From AP-15 sp963701815 (GTDB taxonomy: Bacteria > Pseudomonadota > Alphaproteobacteria > ATCC43930 > CGMCC-115725): a stretch of DNA of 64,000 bases. Location of the stretch: the NCBI GenBank assembly GCA_963701815.1, contig CAVPBN010000039.1, positions 100,740 to 164,739 on the forward strand, in the 5' to 3' direction. The position numbers and the translations under genes were made by a program. This document shows, in pieces, positions 53,734 to 62,734 of this stretch. A model generated the notes under the pieces. That model worked only from the letters and a program-made list of their open reading frames with translations. It did no database searches and was not told the origin of the DNA. Numbering within the stretch: position 1 is the first letter of the stretch; the number at the start of each line of letters is the position of its first letter.

Positions 53734-56262
53734 TCACTCGTGGCGCAGGTAGGGCGCCGGCTTGGCGCCGAGCGCCCGCCAGGTGCCGGCCAGGCCGAGC
53801 GCCATGGCCAGCAGCGTCGCCGCGACCGCCGTCGTCAACAACGGCCAGGGCAGAAACACCCACTCGCTCCCCATCAGCCGGGTCACGACGAAATAGGCGG
53901 CGAGGGTGCCGAGGGCGGCGGCGACGGCGGCGGAGAGGGCGCCGAGGAGGCCGTTCTCGATCAGAACGATCGCGAGGACGGCGCCGCGGGTCGCGCCGAG
54001 GACCTTCAGCACCACCGCGTCATAGACGCGGCGATGCCGACCGGCCGCCACAGCGCCGCCCAGCACCAGCGCTCCGACCGCCAATGTCAGCAGCGCGGTC
54101 AGCCGTATCGCATCGCCGATCATGCCGATCACCCGATCGACTGCGGCCAGAATCTCGCCGACCGGAATCGCGGTCACATTGGCAAAGGTCCGGGTCACCC
54201 GGCGGATCAGCGGTTCCTGCCGCTCCGCGGGCAACCAGACCGCGGCAAGGTGGGTCTGCGGCGCGCGTTCGAGAGTGCCGGGGGCAAACACCATGACGAA
54301 GTTGATGCCGAGCCGCCGCCAGTCGATCTCGCGCAGATTGGCGATCCGGGCGGTGATCTCGCGGCCGAGCAGATTGACCGTCACGGTGTCGCCGACCTCG
54401 AGCGCCATGTCGTGGGCGAGACCGGCATCGAAGGACATCAGCGGCGGCCCGCGATAATCGCGGGGCCACCATTCGCCGGCGGCGAGTTTCGACCCCGGCG
54501 GCATTGTCGCGGCATAGGTCAGCCCGCGGTCGCCGCGCAAGGCCCAACGCGCCTCGGGCATCACCGCCGCGGTTTCGACCGGAACTCCGTTCAACCGGGT
54601 GATGCGGCCGCGCATCATCGGCACCTGTTCCAGGCGCGCCTCGGGCGTGGCATGGACGATGGCCTCGAACGGAGCCAACTGCGCGGGCTGGATGTCGATG
54701 AAGAAAACCGCCGGCGCGGTGCCCGGCAGGCGGGTTTCGACCTCGCGTGCGAGGTTGCCCTCGACCAGCGCTGCGGCGACCAGCACGGTCAGGCCGATGC
54801 CGAGCGACAATACGATCGCCCTGGTCGGCGCCCCCGGCCGGTGCAGATTGGCGATCGCCATTCGCCATACCGGGCGGCGCGGCCGGCCGAGCCGCTTCGC
54901 GATGCAGGTGATTGCCGTTCCGGCCGCCCCGAGCAGCGCGAAGGCGGCGAGCGCGCCGACGACGAACCACGATGCCGTGCGGCGGTCGCCGGCGCCGGCG
55001 ATGGCGAGCCCGGCCAGCGCCAGCCCCAGCGCCGCGGTCGCGGCGAGCGCCGGCAGCGGCGGACGGCGCCGCGCCCGGTCGACCTGGTCGCGGAACAATG
55101 CCCCGGCCGGGATCCGCATAATCCCGGCGAGCGGCCACAGCGAGAACAGCAGCGTCGTCAACAGACCGTAGAGTGCGGCCAGGGCCAGCGCCTGCGGGTA
55201 GAGGCCGGGCCGGACCGCGACCGGCAACGCCGCGCCCAGCAGCGGCATCGCCGCCGCCGGCAGCAGCCCGCCCAGTCCGAGGCCGACGGCAATGCCGAGC
55301 AGCGCCAGCACGATGATCTCGGCAAAATAAGCGGCGACGACCAGCCGGTTCGAGGCACCCAGGCATTTCAGCGTGGCGATCGTCGCGGTCTTGCCGGCGA
55401 GGTGAAAGGCGACTGCGTTGCCGATGCCGACGCCGCCGACCAGCAGCGCCGTCAGCCCGACCAGCGACAGGTACAGCGCCACCCGATCGACCAGTTGCCG
55501 CAGGCCCGGCGCCGCCGCGGCAGAAGTGCGGATCTGCCAGCCCGCCTCGGGAAAGGCGGTCCGCGCCGCCCGGGCCCAGAGGGCGGGGTCGGTGCGCGGC
55601 GGCAGCGCGATCCGGTAGCGGTAGGCGACGAGCGCCCCGGGCTGGATCAGCCGGGTCGCGGCCAAGGCTGCGGCCGAGATCATCACGCGCGGGCCGAGGA
55701 TGAACCCCCCGGCCACCGCGTCGGGCTGGTGCGCGATCGCGGCGCGCACTTGCAGGACCGCCTCCCCGATCCGAAACCGGTCGCCGAGTTGCAGGCCGAG
55801 CCGGCCGAGGATCGCGGGGTCGACCGCCGCGCCAAAAACGCCGTCGGAGACGCCGAAAGCCCGTTCGAGGGGCTGCGGCGGGGACAGCGCCACCGTGCCG
55901 TAGAGCGGATAGGCCGGATCGACGGCGGTCAATTCGATCAGGCTGTGCCGGGCGCCGTCGGGGCTGAGCGCCATCGCCCGCAGCTCGGCGACCACCGACA
56001 TCCGGCCGCTGCCGGCGAGCCAGGCGCGCTCGGCGGCGGCGGCCGGGCGATAGGCGAGCTCGGCCTCGACATCGCCGCCGAGCAGCTCGCGCGCGTTGCC
56101 GGCGATGCCCGCGGTGACGGCGGCGGCCAGTGAACCAATACCGGCGATGGCGCCGACGCCGAGGACCAGGCAGGCGAGAAAGACGCGCAGTCCGCGGATG
56201 CCGCCGCGCAATTCGCGACGGGCCAGACGCCACGCCAGGCTGGCGGTGCCGCCGCCGCTCAC
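53734..56262 (-). CDS. ABC transporter permease, YbbP/FtsX-like
   Basis: An 842-residue permease with two FtsX domains. Membrane segments group at the N-terminus (GLRVFLACLVLGVGAIAG), centre (VALYLSLVGLTALLVGGVGIGNAV through ALAALYGLLTTLLFSLWPL), around 470-520, and the C-terminus (LTALLTLAVGALVLGG, NGLLGALSAAVAAALGTLAAYFVV). Large periplasmic MacB-like domains lie between. The start is GTG 56262, overlapping the ATPase stop (GTGA). The frame stays open far upstream, but that part is antisense sequence, not gene. Such systems extract lipids or lipoproteins from the inner membrane. Confidence 0.92.
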   Translation of the reverse strand: MSGGGTASLAWRLARRELRGGIRGLRVFLACLVLGVGAIAGIGSLAAAVTAGIAGNARELLGGDVEAELAYRPAAAAERAWLAGSGRMSVVAELRAMALSPDGARHSLIELTAVDPAYPLYGTVALSPPQPLERAFGVSDGVFGAAVDPAILGRLGLQLGDRFRIGEAVLQVRAAIAHQPDAVAGGFILGPRVMISAAALAATRLIQPGALVAYRYRIALPPRTDPALWARAARTAFPEAGWQIRTSAAAAPGLRQLVDRVALYLSLVGLTALLVGGVGIGNAVAFHLAGKTATIATLKCLGASNRLVVAAYFAEIIVLALLGIAVGLGLGGLLPAAAMPLLGAALPVAVRPGLYPQALALAALYGLLTTLLFSLWPLAGIMRIPAGALFRDQVDRARRRPPLPALAATAALGLALAGLAIAGAGDRRTASWFVVGALAAFALLGAAGTAITCIAKRLGRPRRPVWRMAIANLHRPGAPTRAIVLSLGIGLTVLVAAALVEGNLAREVETRLPGTAPAVFFIDIQPAQLAPFEAIVHATPEARLEQVPMMRGRITRLNGVPVETAAVMPEARWALRGDRGLTYAATMPPGSKLAAGEWWPRDYRGPPLMSFDAGLAHDMALEVGDTVTVNLLGREITARIANLREIDWRRLGINFVMVFAPGTLERAPQTHLAAVWLPAERQEPLIRRVTRTFANVTAIPVGEILAAVDRVIGMIGDAIRLTALLTLAVGALVLGGAVAAGRHRRVYDAVVLKVLGATRGAVLAIVLIENGLLGALSAAVAAALGTLAAYFVVTRLMGSEWVFLPWPLLTTAVAATLLAMALGLAGTWRALGAKPAPYLRHE

Positions 56263-57023
56263 CCGCCGCACCCTGCCGGGTCCGATAGGATCGGCTCGGG
56301 ACGGGTGGGCTCGGGGCGGGCGGGCTCGGGGCGATCCTCGACAATCTGCCCGTCGGCCATCCGGATGCGGCGCCCGCAGCGCCGGGCGAGGCAGGCGTCG
56401 TGGGTAATCAACAGCAAGGTGGTGCCGTGCCGGGCTTGATGCTCGAACAGGCAGTCGATGACCAGCCGGCCGGTGGCGCCGTCGAGATTGCCGGTCGGCT
56501 CGTCGGCGAGCAGCAATTTCGGGCGGGCGATGAAGGCGCGGGCGATCGCCACCCGTTGCTGCTCGCCGCCGGAGAGCTGCCCCGGATAGTGGCGCAGCCG
56601 ATGCCCGAGGCCGACCGCGGCGAGACCCTCGGCGGCGGCGGCGAACGCGTCGCGCCGGCCGGCGAGTTCGAGCGGGACCGCGACGTTTTCGAGCGCCGTC
56701 ATCGTCGGGATCAGGTGAAAGCTTTGAAAGACGATGCCGATCGCGGCGCGGCGCAGCCGCGCCAGCGCATCCTCGCCGAGCGCGCCCAGGTCGTGGCCGT
56801 CGACCGACACCCGGCCATGGCTCGGGCGTTCGAGCCCGCCCAGCACCATGACCAGAGTGGTCTTGCCCGAGCCCGACGGACCGACCAGGCTGACGGTTTC
56901 GCCGGCGGCGATCGCCAGCGAAACACCGCGCAGAATGTCGACCGGGCCGGCGGCGCTCGGCAGGGTCAGATGCAGATCCTCGACCACGACGAGCGGGCCG
57001 GCGGGAAAAAGCGCGGCGGTCAT
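56259..57023 (-). CDS. ABC transporter ATP-binding protein, YbbA/LolD-like
   Basis: A 254-residue ATPase partner of the permease: Walker A GPSGSGKTT near 50, Q-loop FQSFHLIPTMTALENVAVPLEL, signature LSGGEQQRVAIARAF, Walker B LLLADEPTGNLD, and H-loop LITHD. The C-terminus carries a short Pro-Glu-Arg repeat (RPEPARPEPTRPEP), unusual for the family. Start ATG 57023 is supported by the normal N-terminus (MTAALFPAGPLVVVEDLHLTL). In other bacteria an esterase (TesA) gene is often nearby; none is seen here. Confidence 0.93.
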   Translation of the reverse strand: MTAALFPAGPLVVVEDLHLTLPSAAGPVDILRGVSLAIAAGETVSLVGPSGSGKTTLVMVLGGLERPSHGRVSVDGHDLGALGEDALARLRRAAIGIVFQSFHLIPTMTALENVAVPLELAGRRDAFAAAAEGLAAVGLGHRLRHYPGQLSGGEQQRVAIARAFIARPKLLLADEPTGNLDGATGRLVIDCLFEHQARHGTTLLLITHDACLARRCGRRIRMADGQIVEDRPEPARPEPTRPEPILSDPAGCGG

Positions 57024-57303
57024 GCTGGTGCGAGATGGGGAGCCCGATCGGATTGCGACAGATGGCGCGGCGTCGCCGCTCCCGGCAGCGGTCGGATTGC
57101 GGGGGACATTCGGGATGGGACGGGCGGCGCGCCGACGCCGTAGGCGACACCCTTCGTCGGCCCGACCGGACCGGCGCCGGCCACCGGCATCTCGGCCCTT
57201 CCAGGCTCCGGTGACGAAACCGGCTTTGCAGGCGGCCCCGGCCGCCGATACGATAGAATACAAGTGTGGAATACAGCGACCGGCACTCGGCGAGAGGGGC
57301 GGA

Positions 57304-58047
57304 ATGGCGGGTCCGTTGAGGCGCGCGGCCGTAGCGGTCCGGCTGGTGCTGCGCGGCGCGGCGGCGCTTGTTCTGCTGGCGCCGTGCGGCGCTCGCGGGC
57401 TGCACGCCGAGCCGGCCCGGCAGGCGCCCGACACGATGGAGGCGCGCCTCGCCGCCTGCGTCCCGTGTCACGGCGATCAGGGCCGCGGCACCACCAACGA
57501 GTATTTTCCTCGCCTGGCGGGCAAGCCGGCAGGCTATCTCGAGAACCAGCTCGTCGCTTTCCGCGACGGCAGGCGCCGATATCCGCCGATGAATTATCTG
57601 CTCCAATACCAGACGGACGGCTACCTGCAAAAGATCGCCGAGTTTTTCGCCGCGCAGCGCCCGCCATTGTCTGCCCGGCCAATCTCGGCGGCCGGCAGGG
57701 AGGTGCTCGCCCGCGGCCAGTCGATGGCGCGGCAAGGCGACGCGCAGCTCGGCGTCCCCGCCTGCGCCAGTTGCCATGGGCCTTCCTTCACCGGGATGGA
57801 GCCGGCGATCCCGGGGCTGATCGGCCTGCCGCCGGGCTATGTCGCAGCGCAACTCGGTGCCTGGCGCTACGGCACCCGCACCGCCTTCGCGCCCGACTGC
57901 ATGCAGATCGTTGCCGGGCATCTGACCGAGAGCGACGTGACGGCAGTCGCCGCATGGCTCGCCACGCTGCCGATCCCCGCCGAACCCTCGCCGGTGCCGC
58001 ACGGGACCCTGCCGATGCCGTTCGCATGCGGCAGCGAGCCCAATTGA
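57304..58047 (+). CDS. Di-haem cytochrome c (c4-like)
   Basis: A 247-residue exported protein: a signal peptide (VRLVLRGAAALVLLAPCGARG), then two haem sites ACVPCHG near residue 48 and CASCHG near 153, each in a class I cytochrome fold (NEYFPRLAGKPAGYLENQL and IPGLIGLPPGYVAAQLGAW). It would pass electrons from the downstream dehydrogenase-type cytochrome to the terminal oxidase. It is the first gene of the oxidase operon, 11 bp before the next. The 280-bp divergent region upstream should hold its promoter. Confidence 0.88.
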   Translation: MAGPLRRAAVAVRLVLRGAAALVLLAPCGARGLHAEPARQAPDTMEARLAACVPCHGDQGRGTTNEYFPRLAGKPAGYLENQLVAFRDGRRRYPPMNYLLQYQTDGYLQKIAEFFAAQRPPLSARPISAAGREVLARGQSMARQGDAQLGVPACASCHGPSFTGMEPAIPGLIGLPPGYVAAQLGAWRYGTRTAFAPDCMQIVAGHLTESDVTAVAAWLATLPIPAEPSPVPHGTLPMPFACGSEPN

Positions 58048-58058
58048 CGGAGCGCGCC

Positions 58059-59364
58059 GTGTCGGATCGCGGACGCCTGTTTCACCGTCTTCTTGATGTC
58101 GCGACACGCCTGGTCCTTCTCAATGTCGCGACATGCCTGATCGCGCTGCCGGCCGCGGACGCCGCGGCAAACGCGCAAAAGACGCCCGCCGCGGACGCTC
58201 CGGCGGTTGCGGGAGAGGGCGAATACCTGGCGCGGGCCGGCGACTGCATCGCCTGCCATACCGCACCGGGGGAGCGGTTGTTTGCCGGCGCCAGACCGAT
58301 GCCGACGCCGTTCGGCACGCTTTATTCGACCAACCTGACCCCCGATCCGGCGACCGGGCTCGGCAATTGGACCGCCGACAATTTCTATCAGGTCATGCAT
58401 ACCGGGCGCTCGCCCGACGGCGGGCTGATCTATCCGGCGATGCCCTTTGCCTCCTATACCAAGGTCACGCGGAAAGACGCCGACACGATCCTTGATTATC
58501 TGCGCACGGTGCCGGTGATTCATCAGCCGAATCGGCCGCAGGATCTGCGAATTCCCGTACAATAATCGCTTTCTGATCCTGGGGTGGCGGACATTGTTCT
58601 TTCATGAGGGCGAATACCGGCCTGATCGGGGCAAATCCGCCGAGTGGAACCGCGGCGCCTACCTGGTGGAGGGGCTGGGACATTGCTCGATGTGCCACTC
58701 GCCGATCAATGCCCTCGGCGGCAGCCCGCAATCGCAGGCCTTCCAAGGCGGGCTGATCCCGATGCAGAACTGGTACGCGCCGTCGCTGACCTCGAACAAG
58801 GAAGCCGGGCTCGGCACCTGGAGCATCAAGGACATCTCCGATCTGTTGCGCACCGGGGTTTCGCGCCGCGGGGCGGTTTATGGCCCGATGGCCGAAGTCA
58901 CCTACAACAGCCTGCAATACCTGACGGACCAAGACACTCGGGCGATGGCGGTCTATCTGAAGAGCCTGGCCCCGAACGAACCGGCGGCCGGCTCCGCATC
59001 GCCGATTCCAGCCGCCGAGGGGAGCCTCTTGATGAGTTTGGGCAATACCGTTTACGACACGCATTGCGCGAGTTGCCATGCGGTCGACGGGCGCGGGATG
59101 CCGCCGCACTACCCGCCGCTCGCCGGCAACCAGTCGATCCAGATGGTTTCGGCGGTAAACCCGATCCGCATGGTGCTGAATGGCGGGTTTCCGCCGGCCA
59201 CCGCCGGCAATCCGATGCCCTACGGCATGCCGCCGTTTGCGCAATCCCTTTCCGACGATGAAGTTGCGGCCGTGGTCACCTTTATCCGCGCGTCCTGGGG
59301 CAATCGCGGCAAGGCGGTGTCCGCCCTCCAGGCCAACGAGCTGCGCACCGCGCCGCTCGATTGA
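58059..59364 (+). CDS. Tri-haem cytochrome c, alcohol-dehydrogenase-subunit-like (frameshifted)
   Basis: About 435 residues with three haem sites, CIACH, CSMCH and CASCH, in the layout of the membrane cytochrome subunit of alcohol/gluconate-type dehydrogenases (GEYLARAGDCIACHTAPG, STNLTPDPATGLGNWT, RGAYLVEGLGHCSMCHSP, HCASCHAVDGRGMP). The frame breaks near 58551: CGAATTCCC should be CGATTCCC, after which PYNNRFLILGWRTLFFHEGEY continues. Length is 435 codons plus one base. Start GTG 58059 follows CGGAG. No flavin or PQQ dehydrogenase subunit is encoded in this operon, so its electron donor is elsewhere. Confidence 0.87.
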
Positions 59365-59377
59365 GGGTTTGGGCGCC

Positions 59378-59560
59378 ATGATCAACTCGTATCCCCGAGC
59401 GACGGAAAACCCGGCAGCGCCGGATCAGGCGGTGCACCGGATCGTCGGGGCCGGCGCGCCTGGGGCAATCGCGCTGGCCGGGGTGGCGACCGCGGTGGTC
59501 GTCGCGGTCTGGCTCGCCTTTTACGTTTTTGTCTTCGTGTCCCGCGCCAGCGTGCCGTGA
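59378..59560 (+). CDS. Small single-helix oxidase subunit candidate
   Basis: A 60-residue protein with one membrane helix (GAIALAGVATAVVVAVWLAFYVFVFV). It is wedged between the tri-haem cytochrome and CoxB genes, and its stop overlaps the coxB start by 4 bp. By size, topology and place it matches subunit IIa-type small proteins of ba3 oxidases; sequence similarity could not be tested. Confidence 0.6.
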   Translation: MINSYPRATENPAAPDQAVHRIVGAGAPGAIALAGVATAVVVAVWLAFYVFVFVSRASVP

Positions 59561-60132
59561 CGGTCCCGGTCGGCCCCGACGCGAGTTTCGACGGCAGCGC
59601 CGCCCGGGCGGCGCGGACCGAACATCGCTGGGCCGCGGCATCGGCCGCGATCCTCACGGTATTGGTCGTCATCTCCGCCGTCGCCGGCATCCATCTGGCG
59701 ACGATGCCGCAATACCGCGTCGAGACCGTCGACCCCGGCACCCTGCATCTCGCGGGCGAATTCATCGAGAGCAATCTCGGCAGCGCCCTCGAGCCGGACG
59801 GTTCGGTGACGGTGCGGGCGATCGGCCAGCAATATTCGTTCACGCCGCAATGCATCCTGGTGCCGGCCGGCACCAGGATCACGATGCGTGCGACCAGCGC
59901 AGACGTGGTGCACGGCTTTCTGATCGAAGGCACCAATGTCAATACGATGCTGGTGCCCGGCTACGTCTCGACCATTGCCGCGCGGTTCGCGACGCCGGGC
60001 GAGCATCCTATGCCGTGCCACGAATTCTGCGGCGTCGGCCACCAGGGAATGTGGGGCAACGTGAAGGTCATCGACAAAGCGGCGTTCGCGCGGCTGACGG
60101 CCGATCGCCGGAGGCTGGACTGTGTTGACTAG
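59557..60132 (+). CDS. Terminal oxidase subunit II (CuA-containing)
   Basis: A 191-residue subunit II with one N-terminal membrane helix (AAILTVLVVISAVAGIHLATM) and a cupredoxin domain. CuA ligands are seen in DVVHGFLIEGTNVN (His) and MPCHEFCGVGHQGM (two Cys, His, Met). The short single-helix form is typical of B-family (ba3) oxidases. Start GTG 59557 overlaps the preceding stop, and its end overlaps the subunit I gene by 11 bp. Confidence 0.92.
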   Translation: MTVPVGPDASFDGSAARAARTEHRWAAASAAILTVLVVISAVAGIHLATMPQYRVETVDPGTLHLAGEFIESNLGSALEPDGSVTVRAIGQQYSFTPQCILVPAGTRITMRATSADVVHGFLIEGTNVNTMLVPGYVSTIAARFATPGEHPMPCHEFCGVGHQGMWGNVKVIDKAAFARLTADRRRLDCVD

Positions 60133-61747
60133 CCGGCGGCTGATCCTGGCGCATTTCTGGCTCGCCTTTGCCGGTTTTGCCGCGGCACTGGGGCTGGGCG
60201 AGTGGCAGATGTATGTGCGCAGCCCGCTGGACGCATGGATCGGAGATCCCGAATGGTACTACCGCTCGGTGACGGCGCACGGCACGACCATGGCCTATGT
60301 GTTCCCCACCCTGGTGGCGATGGGGTTCGGCTATTTCATCACCGAGGCGGCGCTCGAACGGCCGCTGATCGGGCGCGTCTGGGCCTGGGCCGGCTTTGCG
60401 CTGGTCGCGCTCGGCACCGTGACCGCGATCGTCCCGGTGGCGCTGGGGTTCGCCTCGGTGCTGTACACGTTCTACCCGCCGCTGATCGGCAGCCCGTTTT
60501 ATTACATCGGCATCGTCCTCGTCGTGGTCGGCTCGTGGATCTGGGTCGCGCTGATGTCGATCAATCTGTACCGGTGGAAGCGGGACAATCCCGGACGGCC
60601 GGTGCCGCTGGCGATGTTCGCCAACGTCGCGGGCTCCTATCTGTGGGCCTGGACCGCGGTCGGCGCGGCAATCGAGCTGCTGTTCCAGATCCTGCCGGCC
60701 TCCCTGGGGTTGACCGATACGATCGATGCCGGGCTGGCGCGGGTGTTCTTTTCCTGGACCCTGCACGCGATCGTCTATTTTTGGCTGTTTCCGACCTACA
60801 TCGCCTATTACCTGATCCTGCCGCGCGCGATCGGCGGGCGGTTGTTCAGCGACCAGATGGCGCGGATCGCCTTTGCGCTGTTTCTGGTCGTTGCGATGCC
60901 GATCGGCATCCATCACACCTTCGAAGACCCGCAGGTCGGCGCCGGCTTCAAATTCCTGCATTCGGCGTTTACCGCACTGGTGGCGCTGCCGACCCTGCTG
61001 ACCGTATTTACGATCTGCGCCTCGGTCGAGATCGCCGCACGGCTGCGCAGCGGGAGCGGCTGGTTCGGCTGGCTGCGCGTGCTGCCCTGGCGCAACCCGA
61101 TCCTGCTCGCCGCGACGTTTTCCTTTATCCTGCTCGGCTTCGGCGGCGCCGGCGGGCTGATCAACATGACCTATCAGCTCAATACGACAATCCACAACAC
61201 GCAGTGGGTCACCGGCCATTTCCACCTGATCTTCGCCGGCGCGATCGTGATCATGTATTTCGCGATCGCCTACGATGTCTGGCCGCATTTGACCGGGCGC
61301 GCGCTCGACGGCTTCGGTCTGATGCGGACCCAGCTGTGGACCTGGTTCGTCGGTATGATCATGCTGACCTTTCCGTGGCACTGGGTCGGCATTCTCGGCA
61401 TGCCGCGGCGCATGGCATTCTACGATTACGCCGATCCCGCGCTCGCCGGGCAGGCGGGACCGGTCGTCATCTCGGTGCTCGGCGGCGCTATCCTGGTGGT
61501 TTCGGGCATTTTGTTTCTTGTCGTTCTGCTTCGGGGCCAACGGGCGCCGCAGGTGGAGCCCGGGGCCTACCGCTTCAGCATCGCCGTGCACGAGCCGCGG
61601 AATTTGCCTGCCGCGCTCAACGGCCACGCGCTCTGGCTCAGCCTGATGGTCGGGCTGACCGTCGTCAATTACGGGTTTCCGATCGTGCACCTGCTGGCGG
61701 CGCCCGGCGTTGCCGTCCCGATTGTTCCGGTGCGAGCCGTCAAGTGA
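60122..61747 (+). CDS. B-family (ba3-like) cytochrome oxidase subunit I
   Basis: A 541-residue haem-copper oxidase subunit with about 13 helices. Low-spin haem ligand His lies in TAHGTTMAYVFP; the CuB His and cross-linked Tyr are in TLHAIVYFWLFPTY; further CuB His pair in GIHHTFEDP; haem ligands in VTGHFHLIFAG. Length, a short subunit II and the motif HAIVYFWL point to the B (ba3) rather than the A family. It is a proton-pumping oxygen reductase of the inner membrane, presumably of high oxygen affinity. Start GTG 60122. Confidence 0.93.
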   Translation: MLTSRRLILAHFWLAFAGFAAALGLGEWQMYVRSPLDAWIGDPEWYYRSVTAHGTTMAYVFPTLVAMGFGYFITEAALERPLIGRVWAWAGFALVALGTVTAIVPVALGFASVLYTFYPPLIGSPFYYIGIVLVVVGSWIWVALMSINLYRWKRDNPGRPVPLAMFANVAGSYLWAWTAVGAAIELLFQILPASLGLTDTIDAGLARVFFSWTLHAIVYFWLFPTYIAYYLILPRAIGGRLFSDQMARIAFALFLVVAMPIGIHHTFEDPQVGAGFKFLHSAFTALVALPTLLTVFTICASVEIAARLRSGSGWFGWLRVLPWRNPILLAATFSFILLGFGGAGGLINMTYQLNTTIHNTQWVTGHFHLIFAGAIVIMYFAIAYDVWPHLTGRALDGFGLMRTQLWTWFVGMIMLTFPWHWVGILGMPRRMAFYDYADPALAGQAGPVVISVLGGAILVVSGILFLVVLLRGQRAPQVEPGAYRFSIAVHEPRNLPAALNGHALWLSLMVGLTVVNYGFPIVHLLAAPGVAVPIVPVRAVK

Positions 61748-62551
61748 GCAGCCCGCCAACCTCGGCCGAACCGGTCTTTTCCCGCCGAAACCCCTGGTTT
61801 ACAGTCAGTGTCGCGATCACCGCAGCGCTGGTTCTGGCCGCTGCCCTTGTCGGTTTCGTCTGGCTGCCGATGGTGCAGCCGCAGACGCGCCTGCTCGGGC
61901 TTTGGGGTGCGATCTGCAGCGCTGCCGGGGCGCTCGGCCGATTGCCGGCGACGGGGCCGGTCGTCGAGCCGGGCTACCGGGTTACCGCGGTGGTCTTCTC
62001 CCCCGGGATGTTCCGCGACCCGAGCCCCGAACTCGATCGGCCGCGGCGCCACCTTGGCGCTGCGCTGCACGATGTGCCACGGCGCACGGGGTCTGAGCGA
62101 CGCAAATTCGCCGAACCTCGCTGGGCAATACGCCGCGGTGGTGTACAAACAGCTGCGGGATTTCAAGTCGGGTGCGCGCGCCAGCGCGATCATGGCGCCG
62201 CTCGTCGGCGACCTCGGCGACCGCGACATGCGCGACCTGGCGGCCTATTACGCCTATTTGCCGCGGCCGGGCGTTCGTCCGGCCGATGGCAGGGCAGCCC
62301 CGCGGATCGTCGCCGGCGGCGCGCCGATGCGGAATATTCCACCTTGCGGCGCGTGTCACGGCGAACTCGACGACAAAACCGGGAGTCCGTGGCTCGGAGG
62401 CCAGCCCGTCGATTATCTGAGGGCCCAGCTGTTCGCCTTCGCATCCGGCGCTCGACACAATGACATCAGCGAACAGATGCGCAACGTCGTCCGCCGGATG
62501 AGCCCGTCCGAGATCGCGGCTGCCGCCCGCTATTACGGCGCCGTGCCGTAA
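61744..62551 (+). CDS. Membrane-anchored di-haem cytochrome c (frameshifted)
   Basis: About 269 residues. The N-terminus, in one frame from GTG 61744, has a membrane helix (FTVSVAITAALVLAAALVGFVWLP) and GLWGAICSAAGALG. After a shift near 62030-62045 the other frame holds both haem sites, CTMCHGARG and CGACHGE, with SPNLAGQYAAVVYKQLRDFKSGAR. Length is 269 codons plus one base. GTG overlaps the subunit I stop. It is probably the direct electron donor bound to the oxidase. Confidence 0.82.
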
Positions 62552-62734
62552 CCGGCGGCGTCGTCCCTCGGCAAAAAGGGACAAATCGGGGGTTTTGCCG
62601 CGCCGCCGGGGACCTCGTCGACTAGAGAAGTTTTAACCTCAATTCGCGCAACGCAACATGCCTATTATCAACCGCGCGCTTCCGGCCCCCGCGGCGGCGC
62701 TCCGTAAAACAGCTTCGGGTGAAGAGCATCCGCG

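Noticed and set aside
53734..58107. A single open frame of 1457 codons on the minus strand
   Set aside because: Only 53734-56262 shows permease sequence. The upstream part is Arg/Gly/Pro-rich antisense of the ABC ATPase and cytochrome genes, an artefact of high GC.
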